Below, piece after piece: positions 39,461 to 52,600 of a DNA stretch of 64,000 bases. How positions within the stretch are numbered: position 1 is the first letter of the stretch; every line of letters begins with the position of its first letter. Made by a program: the position numbers and the translations under genes. The stretch is taken from NCBI RefSeq assembly GCF_037975245.1, contig NC_092577.1, positions 26,039,398-26,103,397 of the forward strand. The letters run 5' to 3'. The DNA comes from Apostichopus japonicus (Eukaryota > Echinodermata > Holothuroidea > Aspidochirotida > Stichopodidae). Below the pieces are notes generated by a model that worked only from the letters and a program-made list of their open reading frames with translations, ran no database searches and was not told the origin of the DNA.

Positions 39461-42400
39461 GCACGTGGATCCTAGGGACCACCGGAAGTCGAAGGATATT
39501 GGTGGAGGTCAAAGGTCATTTGGGGTCACCAGTTGAGAAAGGGTGACGAACTTTGTAAACGCGATATCTCAGGCACGGAATGTCGGGCCAACTTCATAGT
39601 CAGTGTGCACGTGGATCCTAGGGACCACCGGAAGTCGAAGGATTTTGGTAGAGGTCAAAGGTCATTTGGGGTCACCAGGGGAGAAATGGTGACGAACTTT
39701 GTAAGCGCGATATCTCAGGCACGGAATGTCGGGCCAACTTCATAGTCAGTGTGCACGTGGATCCTAGGGACCACCGGAAGTCGAAGGATATTTGTGCAGG
39801 TCAAAGGTCATTTGGGGTCACCAGGGGAGAAATGGTGACGAACTTTGTAAACGCGATATCTCAGGCACGGAATGTCGGACCAACTTCATAGTCAGTGTGC
39901 ACGTGGATCCTAATGACCACCGGAAGTCGAAGGATTTTGGTAGAGGTCAAAGGTCATTTGGGGTCACCAGGGGAGAAACGGTGACGAACTTTGTAAGCGC
40001 GATATCTCAGGCACGGGAGGTCGGACCAACTTCATAGTCAGTGTGCATTTGGATCCTAGGGACCACCGGAAGTCGAAGGATTTTGGTACAGGTCAAAGGT
40101 CATTTGAGGTCACCAGTTGAGAAATGGTGACGAACTTTGTAAACGCGATATCTCAGGCACGGAATGTCGGACCAACTTCATAGTCAGTGTGCACGTGGAT
40201 CCTAGGGATCACCGGAAGTCGAAGGATTTTGGTAGAGGTCAAAGGTCATTTGAGGTCACCAGTTGAGAAATGGTGACGAACTTTGTAAACGCGATATCTC
40301 AGGCACGGAATGTCGGACCAACTTCATAGTCAGTGTGCACGTGGATCCTAGGGACCACCGGAAGTCGAAGGATTTTGGTAGAGGTCAAAGGTCATTTGAG
40401 GTCACCAGTTGAGAAATGGTGACGAACTTTGTAAACGCGATATCTCAGTCACGGAATGTCGGACCAACTTCATAGTCAATGTGCACGTGGATCCTAGGGA
40501 CCACCGGAAGTCGAAGGATTTTGGTAGAGGTCAAAGGTCATTTGAGGTCACCAGGGGAGAAATGGTGACGAACTTTGTAAACGCGATATCTCAGGCACGG
40601 AATGTCGGACCAACTTCATAGTCAGTGTGCACGTGGATCCTAGGGACCACCGGAAGTCGAAGGATTTTGGTAGTAGTCAAAGGTCATTTGAGGTCACCAG
40701 TTGAGAAATGGTGACGAACTTTGTAAACGCGATATCTCAGGCACGGAAGGTCGGACCAACTTCATATTCAGTGTGCATGTGGATCCTAGAGATCACCGGA
40801 AGTCCATAGATTTTGGTGCAGGTCAAAGGTCATTTAGGGTCACCAGGGGAGAAACGGTGACGAACTTTGTAAACGCGATATCTCAGGCACGGAAGGTCGG
40901 ACCAACTTCATAGTCAGTGTGCATGTGGATCCTGAGGATCACCGGAAGTCAAAGAATTTTGATAGAGGTCAAAGGTCATTTAAGGTCACCAGGGGAGAAA
41001 CGGTGACGAACTTTGTAAACGCGATATCTCAGGCAGGGAATGTCGGACCAACTTCATAGTCAGTGTGCATGTGGATCCTGAGGATCACCGGAAGTCAAAG
41101 AATTTTGATAGAGGTCAAAGGTCATTTAAGGTCACCAGGGGAGAAACGGTGACGAACTTTGTAAACGCGATATCTCAGGCAGGGAATGTCGGACCAACTT
41201 CATAGTCAGTGTGCATGTGGATCCTGGGGATCACCGGAAGTCAAAGAATTTTGATAGAGGTCAAAGGTCATTTAAGGTCACCAGGGGAGAAACGGTGACG
41301 AACTTTGTAAACGCGATATCTCAGGCACGGAAGGTCGGACCAACTTCATAGTCAGTGTGCTTGTGCATCCTGGGGATCACCGGAAGTCGAAGGATTTTGA
41401 TAGAGGTCAAAGGTCATTTAAGGTCACCATGGGAGAAACGGTGACGAACTTTGTAAACGCGATATCTCAGGCACGGAATGTCGGACCAACTTCATAGTCA
41501 GTGTGCACGTGGATCCTGGGGACCACCGGAAGTCGAAGGATATTGGTGGAGGTCAAAGGTCGTTTGGGGTCACCAGTTGAGAAATGGTGACGAACTTTGT
41601 AAACGCGATATCTCAGGCACGGAATGTCGGACCAACTTCATAGTCAGTGTGCACGTGGATCCTAGGGACCACCGGAAGTCGAAGGATATTGGTGCAGGTC
41701 AAAGGTCATTTGGGGTCACCAGTTGAGAAATGGTGACGAACTTTGTAAACGCGATATCTCAGGCACGGAATGTCGGACCAACTTCATAGTCAGTGTGCAC
41801 GTGGATCCTAGGGACCACCGGAAGTCCATAGATTTTGGTGCAGGTCAAAGGTCATTTAGGGTCACCAGGGGAGAAACGGTGACGAACTTTGTAAACGCGA
41901 TATCTCAGGCACGGAAGGTCGGACCAACTTCATAGTCAGTGTGCATGTGGATCCTGAGGATCACCGGAAGTCAAAGAATTTTGATAGAGGTCAAAGGTCA
42001 TTTAAGGTCACCAGGGGAGAAACGGTGACGAACTTTGTAAACGCGATATCTCAGGCAGGGAATGTCGGACCAACTTCATAGTCAGTGTGCACGTGGATCC
42101 TAGGGACCACCGGAAGTCGAAGGATATTGGTGGAGGTCAAAGGTCATTTGGGGTCACCAGTTGAGAAACGGTGACGAACTTTGTAAACGCGATATCTCAG
42201 GCACGGAATGTCGGGCCAACTTCATAGTCAGTGTGCACGTGGATCCTAGGGACCTCCGGAAGTCGAAGGATTTTGGTAGAGGTCAAAGGTCATTTGGGGT
42301 CACCAGTTGAGAAATGGTGACGAACTTTGTAAACGCGATATCTCAGGCACGGAATGTCGGGCCAACTTCATAGTCAGTGTGCACGTGGATCCTAGGGACC

Positions 42401-44857
42401 ACCGGAAGTCGAAGGATTTTGGTAGAGGTCAAAGGTCATTTGGGGTCACCAGGGGAGAAATGGTGACGAACTTTGTAAGCGCGATATCTCAGGCACGGAA
42501 TGTCGGACCAACTTCATAGTCAGTGTGCACGTGGATCCTAATGACCACCGGAAGTCGAAGGATTTTGGTAGAGGTCAAAGGTCATTTGGGGTCACCAGGG
42601 GAGAAACGGTGACGAACTTTGTAAGCGCGATATCTCAGGCACGGGAGGTCGGACCAACTTCATAGTCAGTGTGCATTTGGATCCTAGGGACCACCGGAAG
42701 TCGAAGGATTTTGGTACAGGTCAAAGGTCATTTGAGGTCACCAGTTGAGAAATGGTGACGAACTTTGTAAACGCGATATCTCAGGCACGGAATGTCGGAC
42801 CAACTTCATAGTCAGTGTGCACGTGGATCCTAGGGATCACCGGAAGTCGAAGGATTTTGGTAGAGGTCAAAGGTCATTTGAGGTCACCAGTTGAGAAATG
42901 GTGACGAACTTTGTAAACGCGATATCTCAGGTACGGAATGTCGGACCAACTTCATAGTCAGTGTGCACGTGGATCCTAGGGACCACCGGAAGTCGAAGGA
43001 TTTTGGTAGAGGTCAAAGGTCATTTGAGGTCACCAGGGGAGAAATGGTGACGAACTTTGTAAACGCGATATCTCAGGCACGGAATGTCGGACCAACTTCA
43101 TAGTCAGTGTGCACGTGGATCCTAGGGACCACCGGAAGTCGAAGGATTTTGGTAGAGGTCAAAGGTCATTTGAGGTCACCAGGGGAGAAATGGTGACGAA
43201 CTTTGTAAACGCGATATCTCAGGCACGGAATGTCGGACCAACTTCATAGTCAGTGTGCACGTGGATCCTAGGGACCACCGGAAGTCGAAGGATTTTGGTA
43301 GAGGTCAAAGGTCATTTGAGGTCACCAGTTGAGAAATGGTGACGAACTTTGTAAACGCGATATCTCAGGCACGGAATGTCGGACCAACTTCATAGTCAGT
43401 GTGCACGTGGATCCTAGGGACCACCGGAAGTCGAAGGATTTTGGTGCAGGTCAAAGGTCATTTGAGGTCACCAGGGGAGAAATGGTGACGAACTTTGTAA
43501 ACGCGATATCTCAGGCACGGAATGTCGGACCAACTTCATAGTCAGTGTGCACGTGGATCCTAGGGACCACCGGAAGTCGAAGGATTTTGGTAGTAGTCAA
43601 AGGTCATTTGAGGTCACCAGTTGAGAAATGGTGACGAACTTTGTAAACGCGATATCTCAGGCACGGAATGTCGGACCAACTTCATAGTCAGTGTGCACGT
43701 GGATCCTAGGGACCACCGGAAGTCGAAGGATTTTGGTAGTAGTCAAAGGTCATTTGAGGTCACCAGTTGAGAAATGGTGACGAACTTTGTAAACGCGATA
43801 TCTCAGGCACGGAATGTCGGACCAACTTCATAGTCAGTGTGCATTTGGATCCTAGGGACCACCGGAAGTCGAAGGATTTTGGTAGAGGTCAAAGGTCATT
43901 TGAGGTCACCAGGGGAGAAATGATGACGAACTTTGTAAACGCGATATCTCAGGCACGGGATGTCGGACCAACTTCATAGTCAGTGTGCATTTGGATCCTA
44001 GGGACCACCGGAAGTCGAAGGATTTTGGTGCAGGTCAAAGGTCATTTGAGGTCACCAGGGGAGAAATGGTGACGAACTTTGTAAACGCGATATCTCAGGC
44101 ACGGGATGTCGGACCAACTTCATAGTCAGTGTGCATTTGGATCCTAGGGACCACCGGAAGTCGAAGGATTTTGGTGCAGGTCAAAGGTCATTTGAGGTCA
44201 CCAGTTGAGAAATGGTGACGAACTTTGTAAACGCGATATCTCAGGCACGGGAGGTCGGACCAACTTCATAGTCAGTGTGCACTTGGATCCTAGGGACCAC
44301 CGGAAGTCGAAGGATTTTGGTGCAGGTCAAAGGTCATTTGAGGTCACCAGTTGAGAAATGGTGACGAACTTTGTAAACGCGATATCTCAGGCACGGAAGG
44401 TCGGACCAACTTCATAGTCAGTGTGCACGTGGATCCTAAGGACCACCGGAAGTCGAAGGATTTTGGTAGAGGTCATTTGGGGTCATTTGGGGTCACCAGT
44501 TGAGAAATGGTGACGAACTTTGTAAACGCGATATCTCAGGCACGGAATGTCGGACCAACTTCATAGTCAGTGTGCATTTGGATCCTAGGGACCACCGGAA
44601 GTCGAAGGATTTTGGTGCAGGTCAAAGGTCATTTGAGGTCACCAGTTGAGAAATGGTGACGAACTTTGTAAACGCGATATCTCAGGCACGGGAGGTCGGA
44701 CCAACTTCATAGTCAGTGTGCATTTGGATCCTAGGGACCACCGGAAGTCGAAGGATTTTGGTACAGGTCAAAGGTCATTTGAGGTCACCAGTTGAGAAAT
44801 GGTGACGAACTTTGTAAACGCGATATCTCAGGCACGGAATGTCGGACCAACTTCATA
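39461..44857 (+). repeat. Satellite B large segmental duplication, copy 2 (~5.4 kb)
   Basis: This is the partner of 32,450-38,430, shorter by 584 bp (four monomers net: minus three, plus one, minus one, minus one). The one-monomer gain lies near 41,040-41,230, where CCTGAGGATC and CCTGGGGATC monomers follow each other. The GGTCGTTTGGGG variant at about 34,840 recurs at about 41,559, confirming homology. Confidence 0.82.
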
Positions 44858-47800
44858 GTCAGTGTGCATTTGGATCCTAGGGACCACCGGAAGTCGAAGG
44901 ATTTTGGTACAGGTCAAAGGTCATTTGAGGTCACCAGTTGAGAAATGGTGACGAACTTTGTAAACGCGATATCTCAGGCACGGAATGTCGGACCAACTTC
45001 ATAGTCAGTGTGCACGTGGATCCTAGGGATCACCGGAAGTCGAAGGATTTTGGTAGAGGTCATTTGGGGTCATTTGGGGTCACCAGTTGAGAAATGGTGA
45101 CGAACTTTGTAAACGCGATATCTCAGGCACGGAATGTCGGACCAACTTCATAGTCAGTGTGCATTTGGATCCTAGGGACCACCGGAAGTCGAAGGATATT
45201 GGTGGAGGTCAAAGGTCATTTGGGGTCACCAGTTGAGAAACGGTGACGAACTTTGTAAACGCGATATCTCAGGCACGGAATGTCGGGCCAACTTCATAGT
45301 CAGTGTGCACGTGGATCCTAGGGACCTCCGGAAGTCGAAGGATTTTGGTAGAGGTCAAAGGTCATTTGGGGTCACCAGTTGAGAAATGGTGACGAACTTT
45401 GTAAACGCGATATCTCAGGCACGGAATGTCGGGCCAACTTCATAGTCAGTGTGCACGTGGATCCTAGGGACCACCGGAAGTCGAAGGATTTTGGTAGAGG
45501 TCAAAGGTCATTTGGGGTCACCAGGGGAGAAATGGTGACGAACTTTGTAAGCGCGATATCTCAGGCACGGAATGTCGGGCCAACTTCATAGTCAGTGTGC
45601 ACGTGGATCCTAGGGACCACCGGAAGTCGAAGGATATTGGTGGAGGTCAAAGGTCATTTGGGGTCACCAGGGGAGAAATGGTGACGAACTTTGTAAACGC
45701 GATATCTCAGGCACGGAATGTCGGACCAACTTCATAGTCAGTGTGCACGTGGATCCTAATGACCACCGGAAGTCGAAGGATTTTGGTAGAGGTCAAAGGT
45801 CATTTGGGGTCACCAGGGGAGAAACGGTGACGAACTTTGTAAGCGCGATATCTCAGGCACGGGAGGTCGGACCAACTTCATAGTCAGTGTGCATTTGGAT
45901 CCTAGGGACCACCGGAAGTCGAAGGATTTTGGTACAGGTCAAAGGTCATTTGAGGTCACCAGTTGAGAAATGGTGACGAACTTTGTAAACGCGATATCTC
46001 AGGCACGGAATGTCGGACCAACTTCATAGTCAGTGTGCACGTGGATCCTAGGGATCACCGGAAGTCGAAGGATTTTGGTAGAGGTCAAAGGTCATTTGAG
46101 GTCACCAGTTGAGAAATGGTGACGAACTTTGTAAACGCGATATCTCAGGTACGGAATGTCGGACCAACTTCATAGTCAGTGTGCACGTGGATCCTAGGGA
46201 CCACCGGAAGTCGAAGGATTTTGGTAGAGGTCAAAGGTCATTTGAGGTCACCAGGGGAGAAATGGTGACGAACTTTGTAAACGCGATATCTCAGGCACGG
46301 AATGTCGGACCAACTTCATAGTCATTGTGCTCGTGGATCCTAGGGACCACCGGAAGTCGAAGGATTTTGGTAGAGGTCAAAGGTCATTTGAGGTCACCAG
46401 GGGAGAAATGGTGACGAACTTTGTAAACGCGATATCTCAGGCACGGAATGTCGGACCAACTTCATAGTCAGTGTGCACGTGGATCCTAGGGACCACCGGA
46501 AGTCGAAGGATTTTGGTAGAGGTCAAAGGTCATTTGAGGTCACCAGGGGAGAAATGGTGACGAACTTTGTAAACGCGATATCTCAGGCACGGAATGTCGG
46601 ACCAACTTCATAGTCAGTGTGCACGTGGATCCTAGGGACCACCGGAAGTCGAAGGATTTTGGTAGAGGTCAAAGGTCATTTGAGGTCACCAGTTGAGAAA
46701 TGGTGACGAACTTTGTAAACGCGATATCTCAGGCACGGAATGTCGGACCAACTTCATAGTCAGTGTGCACGTGGATCCTAGGGACCACCGGAAGTCGAAG
46801 GATTTTGGTGCAGGTCAAAGGTCATTTGAGGTCACCAGGGGAGAAATGGTGACGAACTTTGTAAACGCGATATCTCAGGCACGGAATGTCGGACCAACTT
46901 CATAGTCAGTGTGCACGTGGATCCTAGGGACCACCGGAAGTCGAAGGATTTTGGTAGTAGTCAAAGGTCATTTGAGGTCACCAGTTGAGAAATGGTGACG
47001 AACTTTGTAAACGCGATATCTCAGGCACGGAATGTCGGACCAACTTCATAGTCAGTGTGCACGTGGATCCTAGGGACCACCGGAAGTCGAAGGATTTTGG
47101 TAGTAGTCAAAGGTCATTTGAGGTCACCAGTTGAGAAATGGTGACGAACTTTGTAAACGCGATATCTCAGGCACGGAATGTCGGACCAACTTCATAGTCA
47201 GTGTGCATTTGGATCCTAGGGACCACCGGAAGTCGAAGGATTTTGGTACAGGTCAAAGGTCATTTGAGGTCACCAGTTGAGAAATGGTGACGAACTTTGT
47301 AAACGCGATATCTCAGGCACGGAATGTCGGACCAACTTCATAGTCAGTGTGCACGTGGATCCTAGGGATCACCGGAAGTCGAAGGATTTTGGTAGAGGTC
47401 ATTTGGGGTCATTTGGGGTCACCAGTTGAGAAATGGTGACGAACTTTGTAAACGCGATATCTCAGGCACGGAATGTCGGACCAACTTCATAGTCAGTGTG
47501 CATTTGGATCCTAGGGACCACCGGAAGTCGAAGGATATTGGTGGAGGTCAAAGGTCATTTGGGGTCACCAGTTGAGAAACGGTGACGAACTTTGTAAACG
47601 CGATATCTCAGGCACGGAATGTCGGGCCAACTTCATAGTCAGTGTGCACGTGGATCCTAGGGACCTCCGGAAGTCGAAGGATTTTGGTAGAGGTCAAAGG
47701 TCATTTGGGGTCACCAGTTGAGAAATGGTGACGAACTTTGTAAACGCGATATCTCAGGCACGGAATGTCGGGCCAACTTCATAGTCAGTGTGCACGTGGA

Positions 47801-49545
47801 TCCTAGGGACCACCGGAAGTCGAAGGATTTTGGTAGAGGTCAAAGGTCATTTGGGGTCACCAGGGGAGAAATGGTGACGAACTTTGTAAGCGCGATATCT
47901 CAGGCACGGAATGTCGGGCCAACTTCATAGTCAGTGTGCACGTGGATCCTAGGGACCACCGGAAGTCGAAGGATATTGGTGGAGGTCAAAGGTCATTTGG
48001 GGTCACCAGGGGAGAAATGGTGACGAACTTTGTAAACGCGATATCTCAGGCACGGAATGTCGGACCAACTTCATAGTCAGTGTGCACGTGGATCCTAATG
48101 ACCACCGGAAGTCGAAGGATTTTGGTAGAGGTCAAAGGTCATTTGGGGTCACCAGGGGAGAAACGGTGACGAACTTTGTAAGCGCGATATCTCAGGCACG
48201 GGAGGTCGGACCAACTTCATAGTCAGTGTGCATTTGGATCCTAGGGACCACCGGAAGTCGAAGGATTTTGGTACAGGTCAAAGGTCATTTGAGGTCACCA
48301 GTTGAGAAATGGTGACGAACTTTGTAAACGCGATATCTCAGGCACGGAATGTCGGACCAACTTCATAGTCAGTGTGCACGTGGATCCTAGGGATCACCGG
48401 AAGTCGAAGGATTTTGGTAGAGGTCAAAGGTCATTTGAGGTCACCAGTTGAGAAATGGTGACGAACTTTGTAAACGCGATATCTCAGGTACGGAATGTCG
48501 GACCAACTTCATAGTCAGTGTGCACGTGGATCCTAGGGACCACCGGAAGTCGAAGGATTTTGGTAGAGGTCAAAGGTCATTTGAGGTCACCAGGGGAGAA
48601 ATGGTGACGAACTTTGTAAACGCGATATCTCAGGCACGGAATGTCGGACCAACTTCATAGTCATTGTGCTCGTGGATCCTAGGGACCACCGGAAGTCGAA
48701 GGATTTTGGTAGAGGTCAAAGGTCATTTGAGGTCACCAGGGGAGAAATGGTGACGAACTTTGTAAACGCGATATCTCAGGCACGGAATGTCGGACCAACT
48801 TCATAGTCAGTGTGCACGTGGATCCTAGGGACCACCGGAAGTCGAAGGATTTTGGTAGAGGTCAAAGGTCATTTGAGGTCACCAGGGGAGAAATGGTGAC
48901 GAACTTTGTAAACGCGATATCTCAGGCACGGAATGTCGGACCAACTTCATAGTCAGTGTGCACGTGGATCCTAGGGACCACCGGAAGTCGAAGGATTTTG
49001 GTAGAGGTCAAAGGTCATTTGAGGTCACCAGTTGAGAAATGGTGACGAACTTTGTAAACGCGATATCTCAGGCACGGAATGTCGGACCAACTTCATAGTC
49101 AGTGTGCACGTGGATCCTAGGGACCACCGGAAGTCGAAGGATTTTGGTGCAGGTCAAAGGTCATTTGAGGTCACCAGGGGAGAAATGGTGACGAACTTTG
49201 TAAACGCGATATCTCAGGCACGGAATGTCGGACCAACTTCATAGTCAGTGTGCACGTGGATCCTAGGGACCACCGGAAGTCGAAGGATTTTGGTAGTAGT
49301 CAAAGGTCATTTGAGGTCACCAGGGGAGAAATGGTGACGAACTTTGTAAACGCGATATCTCAGGCACGGAATGTCGGACCAACTTCATAGTCAGTGTGCA
49401 CGTGGATCCTAGGGACCACCGGAAGTCGAAGGATTTTGGTAGTAGTCAAAGGTCATTTGAGGTCACCAGTTGAGAAATGGTGACGAACTTTGTAAACGCG
49501 ATATCTCAGGCACGGAATGTCGGACCAACTTCATAGTCAGTGTGC
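44858..49545 (+). repeat. Satellite B tandem duplication of a 2,339-bp (16-monomer) HOR
   Basis: Copies at about 44,870-47,206 and 47,207-49,545 match at a constant offset of 2,339 bp (16 monomers plus one 149-bp unit). Shared private changes include CTCAGGTACGG near 46,147 and 48,486 and GTCATTGTGCTCGTGG near 46,322 and 48,661. A few single changes separate them, such as CAGTTGAG near 46,982 against CAGGGGAG near 49,321. Confidence 0.85.
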
Positions 49546-50619
49546 ACGTGGATCCTAGGGACCACCGGAAGTCGAAGGATTTTGGTAGTAGTCAAAGGTC
49601 ATTTGAGGTCACCAGTTGAGAAATGGTGACGAACTTTGTAAACGCGATATCTCAGGCACGGAATGTCGGACCAACTTCATAGTCAGTGTGCACGTGGATC
49701 CTAGGGACCACCGGAAGTCGAAGGATTTTGGTAGTAGTCAAAGGTCATTTGAGGTCACCAGTTGAGAAATGGTGACGAACTTTGTAAACGCGATATCTCA
49801 GGCACGGAATGTCGGACCAACTTCATAGTCAGTGTGCATTTGGATCCTAGGGACCACCGGAAGTCGAAGGATTTTGGTAGAGGTCAAAGGTCATTTGAGG
49901 TCACCAGGGGAGAAATGATGACGAACTTTGTAAACGCGATATCTCAGGCACGGGATGTCGGACCAACTTCATAGTCAGTGTGCATTTGGATCCTAGGGAC
50001 CACCGGAAGTCGAAGGATTTTGGTGCAGGTCAAAGGTCATTTGAGGTCACCAGGGGAGAAATGGTGACGAACTTTGTAAACGCGATATCTCAGGCACGGG
50101 ATGTCGGACCAACTTCATAGTCAGTGTGCATTTGGATCCTAGGGACCACCGGAAGTCGAAGGATTTTGGTGCAGGTCAAAGGTCATTTGAGGTCACCAGT
50201 TGAGAAATGGTGACGAACTTTGTAAACGCGATATCTCAGGCACGGGAGGTCGGACCAACTTCATAGTCAGTGTGCACTTGGATCCTAGGGACCACCGGAA
50301 GTCGAAGGATTTTGGTAGTAGTCAAAGGTCATTTGAGGTCACCAGTTGAGAAATGGTGACGAACTTTGTAAACGCGATATCTCAGGCACGGAATGTCGGA
50401 CCAACTTCATAGTCAGTGTGCATTTGGATCCTAGGGACCACCGGAAGTCGAAGGATTTTGGTACAGGTCAAAGGTCATTTGAGGTCACCAGTTGAGAAAT
50501 GGTGACGAACTTTGTAAACGCGATATCTCAGGCACGGAATGTCGGACCAACTTCATAGTCAGTGTGCACGTGGATCCTAGGGATCACCGGAAGTCGAAGG
50601 ATTTTGGTAGAGGTCAAAG
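49546..50619 (+). repeat. Satellite B monomers between HOR copies
   Basis: Ordinary 146-bp units of the TAGTAGTCAAAGG, ATGATGACG, TGCAGGTC and CACTTGG classes, the same order as the segments near 37.3-37.9 kb and 43.7-44.3 kb. No other content. Confidence 0.75.
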
Positions 50620-52600
50620 GTCATTTGGGGTCACCAGTTGAGAAATGGTGACGAACTTTGTAAACGCGATATCTCAGGCACGGAATGTCGGGCCAACTTC
50701 ATAGTCAGTGTGCACGTGGATCCTAGGGACCACCGGAAGTCGAAGGATTTTGGTAGAGGTCAAAGGTCATTTGGGGTCACCAGGGGAGAAATGGTGACGA
50801 ACTTTGTAAGCGCGATATCTCAGGCACGGAATGTCGGGCCAACTTCATAGTCAGTGTGCACGTGGATCCTAGGGACCACCGGAAGTCGAAGGATATTGGT
50901 GGAGGTCAAAGGTCATTTGGGGTCACCAGGGGAGAAATGGTGACGAACTTTGTAAACGCGATATCTCAGGCACGGAATGTCGGACCAACTTCATAGTCAG
51001 TGTGCACGTGGATCCTAATGACCACCGGAAGTCGAAGGATTTTGGTAGAGGTCAAAGGTCATTTGGGGTCACCAGGGGAGAAACGGTGACGAACTTTGTA
51101 AGCGCGATATCTCAGGCACGGGAGGTCGGACCAACTTCATAGTCAGTGTGCATTTGGATCCTAGGGACCACCGGAAGTCGAAGGATTTTGGTACAGGTCA
51201 AAGGTCATTTGAGGTCACCAGTTGAGAAATGGTGACGAACTTTGTAAACGCGATATCTCAGGCACGGAATGTCGGACCAACTTCATAGTCAGTGTGCACG
51301 TGGATCCTAGGGATCACCGGAAGTCGAAGGATTTTGGTAGAGGTCAAAGGTCATTTGAGGTCACCAGTTGAGAAATGGTGACGAACTTTGTAAACGCGAT
51401 ATCTCAGGTACGGAATGTCGGACCAACTTCATAGTCAGTGTGCACGTGGATCCTAGGGACCACCGGAAGTCGAAGGATTTTGGTAGAGGTCAAAGGTCAT
51501 TTGAGGTCACCAGGGGAGAAATGGTGACGAACTTTGTAAACGCGATATCTCAGGCACGGAATGTCGGACCAACTTCATAGTCATTGTGCTCGTGGATCCT
51601 AGGGACCACCGGAAGTCGAAGGATTTTGGTAGAGGTCAAAGGTCATTTGAGGTCACCAGGGGAGAAATGGTGACGAACTTTGTAAACGCGATATCTCAGG
51701 CACGGAATGTCGGACCAACTTCATAGTCAGTGTGCACGTGGATCCTAGGGACCACCGGAAGTCGAAGGATTTTGGTAGAGGTCAAAGGTCATTTGAGGTC
51801 ACCAGGGGAGAAATGGTGACGAACTTTGTAAACGCGATATCTCAGGCACGGAATGTCGGACCAACTTCATAGTCAGTGTGCACGTGGATCCTAGGGACCA
51901 CCGGAAGTCGAAGGATTTTGGTAGAGGTCAAAGGTCATTTGAGGTCACCAGTTGAGAAATGGTGACGAACTTTGTAAACGCGATATCTCAGGCACGGAAT
52001 GTCGGACCAACTTCATAGTCAGTGTGCACGTGGATCCTAGGGACCACCGGAAGTCGAAGGATTTTGGTGCAGGTCAAAGGTCATTTGAGGTCACCAGGGG
52101 AGAAATGGTGACGAACTTTGTAAACGCGATATCTCAGGCACGGAATGTCGGACCAACTTCATAGTCAGTGTGCACGTGGATCCTAGGGACCACCGGAAGT
52201 CGAAGGATTTTGGTAGTAGTCAAAGGTCATTTGAGGTCACCAGTTGAGAAATGGTGACGAACTTTGTAAACGCGATATCTCAGGCACGGAATGTCGGACC
52301 AACTTCATAGTCAGTGTGCACGTGGATCCTAGGGACCACCGGAAGTCGAAGGATTTTGGTAGTAGTCAAAGGTCATTTGAGGTCACCAGTTGAGAAATGG
52401 TGACGAACTTTGTAAACGCGATATCTCAGGCACGGAATGTCGGACCAACTTCATAGTCAGTGTGCACGTGGATCCTAGGGACCACCGGAAGTCGAAGGAT
52501 TTTGGTAGTAGTCAAAGGTCATTTGAGGTCACCAGTTGAGAAATGGTGACGAACTTTGTAAACGCGATATCTCAGGCACGGAATGTCGGACCAACTTCAT
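50620..52600 (+). repeat. Satellite B third copy of the 2.3-kb HOR
   Basis: This matches 47.7-49.6 kb at an offset of 2,920 bp (20 monomers), including the private CTCAGGTACGG (51,406) and GTCATTGTGCTCGTGG (51,581) changes. With the pair at 44.9-49.5 kb this makes three successive near-identical HOR copies, the most recently homogenised part of the array. Confidence 0.8.
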
